A DNA stretch of 16,305 nt from positions 1-16,305 of the forward strand of contig CAZUVQ010000033.1 of NCBI GenBank assembly GCA_964623915.1. Reading direction: 5' to 3'. The position numbers and the translations under genes are program-made. The stretch is from CAZUVQ01 sp964623915. Its GTDB lineage: Bacteria; Bacillota; Clostridia; UMGS1883; UMGS1540. The notes below the pieces were generated by a model that was not told where the DNA came from, did not search any database, and worked only from the letters and a program-made list of their open reading frames with translations. This document shows positions 1 through 6,523 of the stretch, in pieces (the first letter of the stretch is position 1; the number at the start of each line of letters is the position of its first letter).

Positions 1-69
1 GAAAAACTAATTTAAATGGGTTGAAAAATATCCGACAGTAAATTTACGCTATCTTATAAGAAAAATTTG

Positions 70-97
70 TTGACAAATTCCATTTTTATGATATAAT
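70..97 (+). promoter_or_regulatory. Consensus sigma-A-type promoter
   Basis: TTGACA at 70-75 and TATAAT at 92-97 are separated by 16 bp, and a TG at 89-90 makes the -10 extended (TGATATAAT). This is a near-perfect vegetative promoter. Transcription would begin near 103-105 and run through the hairpins and riboswitch towards the gene at 424. Seen directly in sequence; activity is inferred. Confidence 0.75.
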
Positions 98-150
98 AAA
101 CGCAGGGAATATATAAAAAGCCTTATGGCTTTTTCCTTGATGCGTTTATT
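95..150. repeat. Nested inverted repeat overlapping the promoter -10 box
   Basis: Outer arms AATAAACGCA (95-104) and TGCGTTTATT (141-150) are perfect 10-bp complements. They enclose an inner perfect hairpin, AAAAAGCC (115-122) / GGCTTTTT (127-134) with loop TTAT. The inner hairpin looks like a short bidirectional terminator or attenuator. The outer left arm overlaps the end of the -10 box, so transcripts from this promoter would carry little of that arm. It could be an operator, part of an upstream gene's terminator, or a remnant of a small repeat; I cannot decide. Confidence 0.5.
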
Positions 151-163
151 GAATCGGTGTGTT

Positions 164-183
164 GCAAGCCGATTGCGGCTTGC
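164..183 (+). other. Hairpin upstream of second -10 box
   Basis: GCAAGCC (164-170) and GGCTTGC (177-183) are a perfect 7-bp inverted repeat around a 6-nt loop. An alternative pairing exists between AATCGG (151-156) and CCGATT (169-174), which would exclude the first. No U-run follows, so it is not an obvious terminator. Role unknown. Confidence 0.4.
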
Positions 184-185
184 CA

Positions 186-199
186 TTATGATATAATAA
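186..199 (+). promoter_or_regulatory. Second promoter-like extended -10 box
   Basis: TTATGATATAATAA at 186-199 repeats exactly the 14 bases at 86-99, 100 bp downstream. It contains an extended -10 (TG-A-TATAAT, 189-197) but no good -35 at 16-18 bp; the nearest candidates, TTGCAA (162-167) and TTGCGG (173-178), are badly spaced. If used, transcription would begin near 204, just ahead of the riboswitch, giving a short leader that starts with the GGATTT/AAATCC hairpin at 204-219. Confidence 0.5.
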
Positions 200-218
200 T
201 TATGGATTTTGATAAATC

Positions 219-301
219 CCCACACAAAGGCATAGCTATCGAAAGATAGTGTCGCAAAGCTACAGGGCCTAAGGAATTTTTCTATGGCTGCCAGTTACCG
301 C
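219..301 (+). ncRNA. Cyclic-di-GMP-I (GEMM) riboswitch aptamer
   Basis: The GEMM-I hallmarks occur in order: AAAGGCA (226-232), a GAAA-capped stem GCTATC/GATAGT (235-250), the conserved GTCGCAAAGC segment (251-260), GGCCTAAGG (266-274), then TATGGCTGCCAG and GTTACCGC (283-301), which form the second stem-loop with its tetraloop receptor and the ligand-contacting region. By my alignment to the Vibrio Vc2 aptamer the position equivalent to G20 is G, favouring cyclic di-GMP over the cyclic GMP-AMP variant. The aptamer sits just upstream of an intrinsic terminator and a secreted-protein gene. The P1 closing stem is not obvious, so its boundaries are approximate. Confidence 0.88.
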
Positions 302-350
302 TTTCTTAATATTTTATTTAAAAGCGGCTTTTTTGGTCGTTTTTTGCTTT
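298..350 (+). terminator. Riboswitch expression-platform terminator
   Basis: CCGCTTT (298-304) pairs with AAAGCGG (321-327) across an AT-rich loop and is followed by CTTTTTT (328-334) and a second U-run further on. The 5' arm shares CCGC with the last conserved bases of the aptamer. Aptamer closure and terminator formation may therefore be mutually exclusive, which would predict ligand-dependent antitermination. The hairpin is seen in sequence; the switch direction is inference. Confidence 0.75.
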
Positions 351-423
351 TTGGGGATCGATATTAGAAATAAATACAACTTCTGTTGTGTATTATTTAA
401 ATAAAAAATTGGGGGGTAAAAAA

Positions 424-771
424 ATGTTAAAGAAATTGTTAAGTCTTGTTATAGTGGCTCTTATTTTGTCATCAGCCATGTGTATTGGTGCATTTGCAAA
501 AATCGATGAAGAAATAGCTTTGAAAGAAGTTATAAAAGCCAACGAAAAAATCGACAAAACGGTACAAAAAGCGATTGAAAAGGCAATAAAAAAGGGTGAA
601 AAGTTTTCTGATTCTGAAATTCAAAAGCTAATCGACAAAACTAATGGCGCAGCTATTAAAGGCATTATAAAAGCATCAAAGAACGGTGTTGAAGTGGAAT
701 GCGAATATATTGTAATAGTTATTGGCGATGAAATTATTTTAATTGACCCTCTGAGAGTAATCAGAGCATAG
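424..771 (+). CDS. Small secreted orphan protein under c-di-GMP riboswitch
   Basis: A 115-residue protein. I chose the ATG at 424 because GGGGGGT lies 7 bases upstream; an in-frame GTG at 388 has no ribosome binding site. Residues 1-25 form a classical signal peptide (MLKK start, hydrophobic core 5-19, AFA cleavage after residue 25); Cys20 has no lipobox, so the protein is probably secreted rather than lipid-anchored. The mature part has a lysine/glutamate-rich helical stretch (about 29-85), then a hydrophobic strand-like tail (VECEYIVIVIGDEIILIDPL, 91-110). I recognise no family and assign no function. It is the first gene after the riboswitch and terminator, so its expression should follow cyclic di-GMP level, as for several clostridial surface and secreted proteins. 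It ends 17 nt before the nucleotidyltransferase gene, so cotranscription is likely. Confidence 0.8.
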   Translation: MLKKLLSLVIVALILSSAMCIGAFAKIDEEIALKEVIKANEKIDKTVQKAIEKAIKKGEKFSDSEIQKLIDKTNGAAIKGIIKASKNGVEVECEYIVIVIGDEIILIDPLRVIRA

Positions 772-788
772 TATAAGGGAGGGAATAA

Positions 789-1121
789 ATGCTTATTCAT
801 ATTCCCAAAAATGTTGATTCCATACTGAACGAAATTGTATTAAGAATAAAAGAGGTACTGGATGTATCGAAAATAATGCTTTATGGTTCTTATGCAAAAG
901 GGAATTACAATAAAAACAGTGATCTGGATATTGCTGTATTTATTAAGGATAGTACAATAAGCATAAAGGATGCATATAGGATTATACAGAAAATTTGTGT
1001 CACTTATGATTCTGATATTCAGCCACAGATTTTCAGCGAAAAAGAGATTCAGAATCCTATTGGTATTGTAGAAGAAATAATGCATTATGGAATTGAAATT
1101 ACAAATTTTAACGAGGCGTAA
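789..1121 (+). CDS. Minimal nucleotidyltransferase (MNT/NTP_transf_2 family)
   Basis: A 110-residue single-domain protein of the DNA-polymerase-beta-like nucleotidyltransferase superfamily. The signature is clear: GSYAKG at 33-38, and SDLD at 44-47 giving the GS-x10-DxD metal-binding pattern. Asp76 in the following strand is a candidate third carboxylate, so catalysis looks possible. Members of this family usually pair with an adjacent HEPN protein, and some MntA-type members AMPylate and neutralise the HEPN toxin. Here the HEPN gene is separated by an HD-GYP gene. The start is set by AGGGAGGG just upstream. The last codons lie in a perfect 12-bp hairpin spanning the stop. The substrate cannot be told from sequence. 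Confidence 0.85.
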   Translation: MLIHIPKNVDSILNEIVLRIKEVLDVSKIMLYGSYAKGNYNKNSDLDIAVFIKDSTISIKDAYRIIQKICVTYDSDIQPQIFSEKEIQNPIGIVEEIMHYGIEITNFNEA

Positions 1122-1136
1122 AACCGCCTCGTTAAA
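1107..1136 (+). terminator. Hairpin spanning the nucleotidyltransferase stop codon
   Basis: TTTAACGAGGCG (1107-1118) and CGCCTCGTTAAA (1125-1136) form a perfect 12-bp stem with a 6-nt loop that contains the TAA stop. No proper U-run follows (GTTGTAATTT), so it is a weak terminator at best. It could reduce read-through into the HD-GYP gene or stabilise the upstream mRNA's 3' end. Confidence 0.5.
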
Positions 1137-1190
1137 GTTGTAATTTCGCATTTATTTACATATATAATACTAATGATTTGGAGTTATTTA

Positions 1191-2096
1191 ATGGAAGGTT
1201 TATTTATTCAATCAGAGGGCTTAAAGCAGCCCGGTTTTTTTCAGAACAATAACCGGTTAACCTTGCTGGCAGGCACCAATACAACTGAAATAATGATTCA
1301 GACTATTAATCCGGATTCTCTGACATATATAACGCCCAGTGATGACCCCGAATTAATGGAATATTTTTATGTTCTTGAGGGCGATTTATCCCTGTTTATT
1401 GATGAAAAAGAAAAAGTCATTAAAACAGGAGAATCGTTTTATGTTTTAAATCTCAAAAAAGAGATTTTTATAAAAAGTGATAAATTCGTAAAGCTTTTAT
1501 ATGTTACAAACAAACCTATTTTTAATTCTTTATGTTCTTATCTTGGTGATCTGAATGAGTTATTGCATCAGACTGACCTGAAGGATGCATATACATATGG
1601 TCACGGGAAAAGAGTGATGGAATATTCCATTAAAATATGTACTGAATTAAAGCTGTCGGAAAATATATTGGAAAATATTTCTGTTTCATCATTGTTTCAT
1701 GATGTAGGCAAGTGTTTTATTCCTATAGAAATACTTAATAAAAAAGGCAGTTTGACAAAAGAAGAATTTAATTATATAATTAAGCACCCGATTCATACCA
1801 GGATTTTGCTTGAAAAGCATTTCGATGCCACGGTTGCAAAAATTGCCGAGGAGCATCATGAAAGGCTTGATGGAAGCGGTTATCCCTATGGCCTTTGCGA
1901 GGATGAAATCGGAATGGAGGGCAAAATAATTGCAGTTGCCGATACCTTCGATGCTATGACAACGGACAGGCCTTATAAAGCCGGCAAGAGTTTTGATGAG
2001 GCTATTGCAGAACTGGAAATGCTAGTAGTTCAGGGGAAATATGATAAGGTAGTTGTGGAGGCTTTAAGATCATTACATAAGAAAAATGAGTTATGA
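1191..2096 (+). CDS. Cupin-HD-GYP cyclic-di-GMP phosphodiesterase
   Basis: A 301-residue cytoplasmic protein with no membrane segments. I chose ATG 1191 because GGAG (1180-1183) lies 7 nt upstream; the in-frame ATG at 1173 lacks a ribosome binding site. Residues about 20-115 look like a cupin-type beta-barrel sensor (EYFYVLEGDLSLFID, TGESFYV). Residues about 120-301 are an HD-GYP domain: H138, HD at 170-171, H199, HH at 222-223, the diagnostic HHERLDGSGYP (222-232) and VADTFDAMTTDRPYK (249-263). All key metal ligands are present, so an active enzyme hydrolysing cyclic di-GMP, ultimately to GMP, is expected. The cupin may bind a small ligand that controls activity. Its TGA overlaps the GAGG binding site of the HEPN gene, so the two are translationally linked. 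Confidence 0.9.
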   Translation: MEGLFIQSEGLKQPGFFQNNNRLTLLAGTNTTEIMIQTINPDSLTYITPSDDPELMEYFYVLEGDLSLFIDEKEKVIKTGESFYVLNLKKEIFIKSDKFVKLLYVTNKPIFNSLCSYLGDLNELLHQTDLKDAYTYGHGKRVMEYSIKICTELKLSENILENISVSSLFHDVGKCFIPIEILNKKGSLTKEEFNYIIKHPIHTRILLEKHFDATVAKIAEEHHERLDGSGYPYGLCEDEIGMEGKIIAVADTFDAMTTDRPYKAGKSFDEAIAELEMLVVQGKYDKVVVEALRSLHKKNEL

Positions 2097-2105
2097 GGTA
2101 AAAAT

Positions 2106-2531
2106 ATGACGCCATATGAAAAATATAATTATTGGGTATTATTGTCCGATTATGATATTGAAACTGCAGATGTTTTAATTGCCGGAAAACGTTGGCTTTA
2201 TGTTGCATTTGTTTGTGAACAGGCGGTTGAGCGGCTTTTAAAAGGAATGTATGTTCTTTACACAAAAAATGAAGTTCCAAAGTCAAAAAATATTAATTTT
2301 ATATTTAATAAAATAACAAAAAACGAAAACTTTATTAATCATGTAAATAATGCAGATTTTAATAGAGACAAGGTCGAATATGAAGAAAATTTGATAGATA
2401 TTATGTTTTATTACATATCCGATTATCCTTTTTCTTACTTAAAGGTTATGGACCGTTTCATAAGTGAGAAAACGGCTATGGAGGTTTATAACAAAACGAA
2501 AAAAACACTTGATTGGTTAAAATCTTTTTAA
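2106..2531 (+). CDS. HEPN-domain protein
   Basis: A 141-residue all-helical protein resembling the HEPN family (PF05168 type). The N-terminus, with W10, ALxxA-like spacing and the FVCEQAVERLLKG segment (35-47), matches the family's first two helices. The RX4-6H RNase motif of toxin HEPNs is absent: the only histidine (in NHVNN, about residue 80) is not placed after an arginine with that spacing. It is therefore probably a non-nucleolytic, partner- or substrate-binding HEPN. The usual partner of such proteins, a minimal nucleotidyltransferase, is encoded two genes upstream across the HD-GYP gene. The binding site GAGGT (2095-2099) overlaps the preceding stop codon. Confidence 0.78.
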   Translation: MTPYEKYNYWVLLSDYDIETADVLIAGKRWLYVAFVCEQAVERLLKGMYVLYTKNEVPKSKNINFIFNKITKNENFINHVNNADFNRDKVEYEENLIDIMFYYISDYPFSYLKVMDRFISEKTAMEVYNKTKKTLDWLKSF

Positions 2532-2559
2532 AATGAAAAAATCAATTCTTAAAATAATT

Positions 2560-2599
2560 ATGCCACAATTTATTAATTGTGGCATGTTGATTATTTTTT
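2560..2599 (+). terminator. Intrinsic terminator after HEPN gene
   Basis: ATGCCACAATT (2560-2570) and AATTGTGGCAT (2575-2585) form a perfect 11-bp stem with a TATT loop, followed by GTTGATTATTTTTT. It closes the riboswitch-to-HEPN block. Only about 25 nt separate it from the next ribosome binding site, leaving little room for a separate importer promoter. Confidence 0.8.
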
Positions 2600-2625
2600 A
2601 ATAAGTTAAAAGGAGAACTTTGGTA

Positions 2626-4608
2626 ATGGGTGTTATTAAAAGACTATCGCCTATAATTACAGCTTTGATATTATTAATAACAGGGGGCTGCTTTGCAGGT
2701 GACAATGATACATTAGTTGTGGGATACGAGCAATTTAATGGTGTTTTCAGCCCTTTTTTTGCCGTAACAGACTATGATGCTGATGTTGCACGGTTAACCG
2801 GCGTCACACTTTTGAGATCTGATCCATCGGGCGTTCCTATGGGCTATGCAAGTGAGTATATTCCGCCAAAGGAAATAACAGACAGTGAAGGGAATATAGA
2901 AAAAACCGTTTATACTTTTAAACTTGTGGACTCTCTGAAATTCAGCGATGGCTCGGTTGTGACAGCAGATGATGTTATTTTTTCCTTTAAAGTTCTATGT
3001 GACCCCTCATATAATGGGTTATCAAATATTGCTTATCTTCCGATAATAGGAATAAATGAATATAAATATGATGATGCAAACTATGAGGTTGTAATAAACG
3101 AGCTTAAAAAGAAATCGGAAAATATTACCGATGACGAGTTGTATAACTATATTGCCACGTGTGCACAAACAGATTACGAGGAGTTGGGCGAAGAGGCAAT
3201 AACAGAGTATTTGGCTTTTGAGAACACAGATAATTTAAAAGGTGATGCGTTGCGTACTGCAATAATCAGGGCTTATTCTGATTATGAATTTGAAAACTCT
3301 AAGGACTATTATTTACCACTTGCAGAGGACGATAAATTCAGAAGCCTTGAACGTGAGTACACCAAAAACAAGCTTAATAATAATGAAGCGCAGGTTAATG
3401 AAATCGAGGGAATAAAAAAGATTGACGAGAGAACTGTTACGGTTGAGATTGAGGGAGTCAGCCCTGTGGCGTTGTGGGATTTTGGCAGCGTATGCGTTGT
3501 TCCTTCGAGCTATTATGCTAAGGGAGAAAACAATAAAGTTTTCAAAAAAGGCGATTTATCTGTTGTTTTAGAAAAAAACGGTGCACCATGTGGTGCTGGA
3601 CCGTATGTATTTAAAAGTTATAAAAATAATGTGGTTACCTTTGAGGCAAATGAATATTATTTTTTGGGTAAGCCAAAGATTCCCATTGTAAAATTTCAGG
3701 TCACATCCTCTGCAAACAAGGCAGAAGGTGTTGCAAAAGGTGAACTTGATATTTCTGACCCCATGGCAACCATAGAAACTCTTGAATATGTAAAAGAAAA
3801 AGGTTTGCACTATTCACTTGTAGGTCATCAGGGATACGGTTATATAGGAATTAATGCAAACAGGATAAAAGATATAAATGTGAGAAAAGGGCTTATGCAC
3901 CTTATGAACAGAGTACCTGCCATCAGCTCATATTACGGTGAGCTTGCAACTGTAATCGAAAGACCTTTGTCAAAAACATCATGGGCGTACCCGAAAGATG
4001 CGAAAGAAGTTTATGCATATAATGCAGATGATGCACTTGCCTGCTTCGTTGCCGCAGGCTACGAGCAAACTAAAGATGGGGACAAAACTATATTGAAAAA
4101 AGGTGACAAACAGCTTTATATTCAGGTAGGCATAGGCGGTGAAGGGATTATGGACCACCCCTCAGCACCCATACTGACACAGATGAAAATTGAACTTGAA
4201 AAAATGGGCGGCATTTTAGATATTGTGGATTGTGATATGAATTTGCTAACTGAAAATTTAGATGCAGGTCAGTGGGATATGTGGGCAGCATCATGGGAGC
4301 TGACAAATGACCCGGATATGCACCAGAAGTATCACAGTGAGGGCGCATCAAATTATTACGCCATTCATAACGATGAGCTTGATGATTTACTTGAAAACGC
4401 TCGCACTACCTCGGATATTGAAACAAGAAAAGGGTACTATAAAAATATTCTTGACATTGTTATGGAAGAAGCAGTAGAAATGCCTGTTTATCAGAGAATG
4501 AATATGTATGTTTATAACAAGAATACTTTAGACATAAATACATTGCCGGAAAACATAACAACCTTTTACAGCTTTTTTGACGAAATTGAAAGATTAAAGC
4601 TGAAATAA
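2626..4608 (+). CDS. ABC importer substrate-binding lipoprotein, family 5 (OppA/DppA type)
   Basis: A 660-residue extracytoplasmic solute-binding protein of the SBP_bac_5 (peptide/nickel) family. I prefer ATG 2626, 10 nt after AGGAG; an in-frame TTG at 2620 is only 4 nt away. Residues 1-21 are a signal sequence ending in ITGGC, so Cys22 is the likely lipid-modified residue, although the lipobox is atypical. YTFKLVDSLKFSDGSVVTADDVIFSF (split as 96-111 and 112-121) is the family signature region, and ASWELTNDPDMHQKYHS lies in the C-terminal lobe. Usual members have about 530-560 residues; the excess is an acidic helical insertion at roughly 147-258, just before KKIDERTVTVEI. It heads the importer operon and would deliver the ligand to the two permeases. 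The ligand, possibly oligopeptides, cannot be fixed from sequence. Confidence 0.9.
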   Translation: MGVIKRLSPIITALILLITGGCFAGDNDTLVVGYEQFNGVFSPFFAVTDYDADVARLTGVTLLRSDPSGVPMGYASEYIPPKEITDSEGNIEKTVYTFKLVDSLKFSDGSVVTADDVIFSFKVLCDPSYNGLSNIAYLPIIGINEYKYDDANYEVVINELKKKSENITDDELYNYIATCAQTDYEELGEEAITEYLAFENTDNLKGDALRTAIIRAYSDYEFENSKDYYLPLAEDDKFRSLEREYTKNKLNNNEAQVNEIEGIKKIDERTVTVEIEGVSPVALWDFGSVCVVPSSYYAKGENNKVFKKGDLSVVLEKNGAPCGAGPYVFKSYKNNVVTFEANEYYFLGKPKIPIVKFQVTSSANKAEGVAKGELDISDPMATIETLEYVKEKGLHYSLVGHQGYGYIGINANRIKDINVRKGLMHLMNRVPAISSYYGELATVIERPLSKTSWAYPKDAKEVYAYNADDALACFVAAGYEQTKDGDKTILKKGDKQLYIQVGIGGEGIMDHPSAPILTQMKIELEKMGGILDIVDCDMNLLTENLDAGQWDMWAASWELTNDPDMHQKYHSEGASNYYAIHNDELDDLLENARTTSDIETRKGYYKNILDIVMEEAVEMPVYQRMNMYVYNKNTLDINTLPENITTFYSFFDEIERLKLK

Positions 4609-4634
4609 TACTTTTTATGAACGGAGCAGGTAGG

Positions 4635-5609
4635 ATGAGAAGGTTTATTATTAAAAGAATAATTATCAGCCTTTTTATGCTGTTGTTCCTTTCTTTTTTT
4701 GTTTACTGTATTATCCGGCTCATGCCGGGGGATTATGTTAAAAACAGCATTGCCGGAAATACAAGAATTTCACAGGAGATGAAAAACTCTCTTATGGCAA
4801 GCTATGGGCTGAATGATAACTTTGCATCAGGCTTTATTAAGTGGATATCAAGTGCAGTTATGGGTAAATTAGGGATATCCTTGCTTTATCGGGAACCTGT
4901 TATAAATGTTATTGGAAGCAGAGTTTTAATAACGCTTTTCATTTCAGGAGCTGCATTAATTCTTGAAATTTCTGTTTCAATTTTTTTAGGGATGACTGCC
5001 GCTGTCAAAAAATTTAAAAGGTTTGATAGGATTATTTCATTTTTTTCCGTTGCAAGCATATCTTTGCCGGGGTTTTTCTTTGCTGTGATACTGCAGAGAT
5101 TTTTAGCTGTGAAAATACCGCTTTTCCCGATTTCGGGAATGGTTTCGGTTCGTGGCAGCCACACGGGATTATATTTGCTGCTTGATATTTTGTGGCATAT
5201 GTTCCTGCCTATTGTCGTATTGGTTGTTACTGGAATTGGGGCATATACAAAATTTATCAGAACAAATACACTAAATATTTTAAATTCTGACTATGTGTTG
5301 GCAGCAAGGGCAAAGGGGCTTTCAAACAGGAAGGTTATGAGAAAACATGTATTCCCTAATACACTGGTGCCGCTTATTTCAATAATCAGCACAAATATAC
5401 CGCTTTTATTTACAAGAACGCTTATTGTGGAACAGATTTTTTCTATTAATGGTCTGGGTCATATGGCATTTTCTGCCTTGAAAATGTCTGACACACCTCT
5501 TGTTATGGGGTTTACAATTATTATTTCTGCTGTAACCATTTTTTCTGTTTTATTATGTGACATAATTTATACAATTGTTGACCCTCGCATCAGGATAGGG
5601 AAGGGGTGA
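4635..5609 (+). CDS. ABC importer permease, OppB/DppB type
   Basis: A 324-residue integral membrane permease of the binding-protein-dependent transport family. ATG 4635 has GGAG 8 nt upstream and gives the usual MRRFIIKRI start; ATG 4617 has no binding site. The N-terminal membrane helix (9-28) is followed by LMPGD (29-33), typical of DppB/NikB proteins. The EAA loop that contacts the ATPases is DYVLAARAKGLSNRKVMRKH (219-238), and the protein ends with the characteristic VDPRIR. The gene follows the binding protein by 26 nt and overlaps the next gene. Confidence 0.93.
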   Translation: MRRFIIKRIIISLFMLLFLSFFVYCIIRLMPGDYVKNSIAGNTRISQEMKNSLMASYGLNDNFASGFIKWISSAVMGKLGISLLYREPVINVIGSRVLITLFISGAALILEISVSIFLGMTAAVKKFKRFDRIISFFSVASISLPGFFFAVILQRFLAVKIPLFPISGMVSVRGSHTGLYLLLDILWHMFLPIVVLVVTGIGAYTKFIRTNTLNILNSDYVLAARAKGLSNRKVMRKHVFPNTLVPLISIISTNIPLLFTRTLIVEQIFSINGLGHMAFSALKMSDTPLVMGFTIIISAVTIFSVLLCDIIYTIVDPRIRIGKG

Positions 5610-6523
5610 GCAAAATAGAAAAATCGCTTTCAAAAAATCAAATCATCGCCGGAATTTGTATTGTTATATTTGTTGTAATTTTTTCATTTGTGGGGCCATG
5701 GTTTGCCGCCTTCGGGGAATACGAAATAACGTATATTAAAGACGGTGTTGAGCTGACGGAAAATGCATCAATATCAGAAAAAGGTGTAACCATTAACTCC
5801 TTTGCAAAACCCTCCCCAGCTCATCTATTAGGCACTGACAAAGAGGGCAGGGATATTTTAACCAGGCTTATGTACGGCGGAAGGATTTCGGTAAGTGTTG
5901 CATTTTTCACTATCATAATTGAGGGTGTTTTTGGTACTTTTTTAGGCTTAATGTCAGGGTATTTCGGAAAAATTACAGATGAGATTATTATGCGTTTTGT
6001 TGATTTTGTAAGCTGTATTCCCGATTTTCCTCTTATTTTGATTTTAAGTGCACTCACTACAAGCATGGGGATTGAGGCTAAAAATCAAATATTTTTTATT
6101 GTTTTACTCATCGCTTTTTTCGGTGCTATGAAAATAGCAAGGGTCGTCAGAGGGCAGGTGAGGTACATTTTGGAGCAGGATTATATTTTGGCTGCGACTG
6201 CGGCCGGTATAGGAACATTCAAAAAATTAGTAAGACACATTTTGCCAAATGTTTTGCCTCAGATAATAGTACTGTCTTCCCTTGGCATTGGCTCAGTTAT
6301 TTTAACTGAATCTGCTTTGAGTTTTTTGGGCTTTGGATTGCCGTATCCTTATGCATCATGGGGGAATATGGTAAATGCCGTAAGTGACCCGCAGATTTTA
6401 ACAAATCACCCAAACGTTTTTATAGTGGCAGGAGTTATGATTTTTGTCACTACACTGGCATTTAATCTGATTGGTGACGGTCTTGACGATTTACTAAATC
6501 CCATGGGGAGGAAAAGCCGTTGA
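5606..6523 (+). CDS. ABC importer permease, OppC/DppC type
   Basis: A 305-residue permease that pairs with the preceding OppB-type protein. It starts at a GTG at 5606 whose bases overlap the upstream TGA (GTGA), with a GGGAAGGG binding site, so translational coupling is likely. The first membrane helix is about 13-32. An extracytoplasmic segment (about 38-72) precedes HLLGTDKEGRDILTRLMYGG (73-92), the OppC/DppC hallmark. The EAA loop lies around 191-214 (DYILAATAAGIG), and the protein ends LDDLLNPMGRK. Length and order are normal for the family. Confidence 0.93.
   Translation: MSKIEKSLSKNQIIAGICIVIFVVIFSFVGPWFAAFGEYEITYIKDGVELTENASISEKGVTINSFAKPSPAHLLGTDKEGRDILTRLMYGGRISVSVAFFTIIIEGVFGTFLGLMSGYFGKITDEIIMRFVDFVSCIPDFPLILILSALTTSMGIEAKNQIFFIVLLIAFFGAMKIARVVRGQVRYILEQDYILAATAAGIGTFKKLVRHILPNVLPQIIVLSSLGIGSVILTESALSFLGFGLPYPYASWGNMVNAVSDPQILTNHPNVFIVAGVMIFVTTLAFNLIGDGLDDLLNPMGRKSR

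Noticed and set aside
219..301. Cyclic GMP-AMP (GEMM-Ib) variant of the riboswitch
   Set aside because: In my alignment the base equivalent to Vc2 G20 is G, not the A that marks the variant; the alignment is by eye, so a covariance-model check is still useful.
789..2531. Classical MntA/HepT toxin-antitoxin module
   Set aside because: The genes are not adjacent and the HEPN protein lacks RX4-6H, so a toxin role is not supported.
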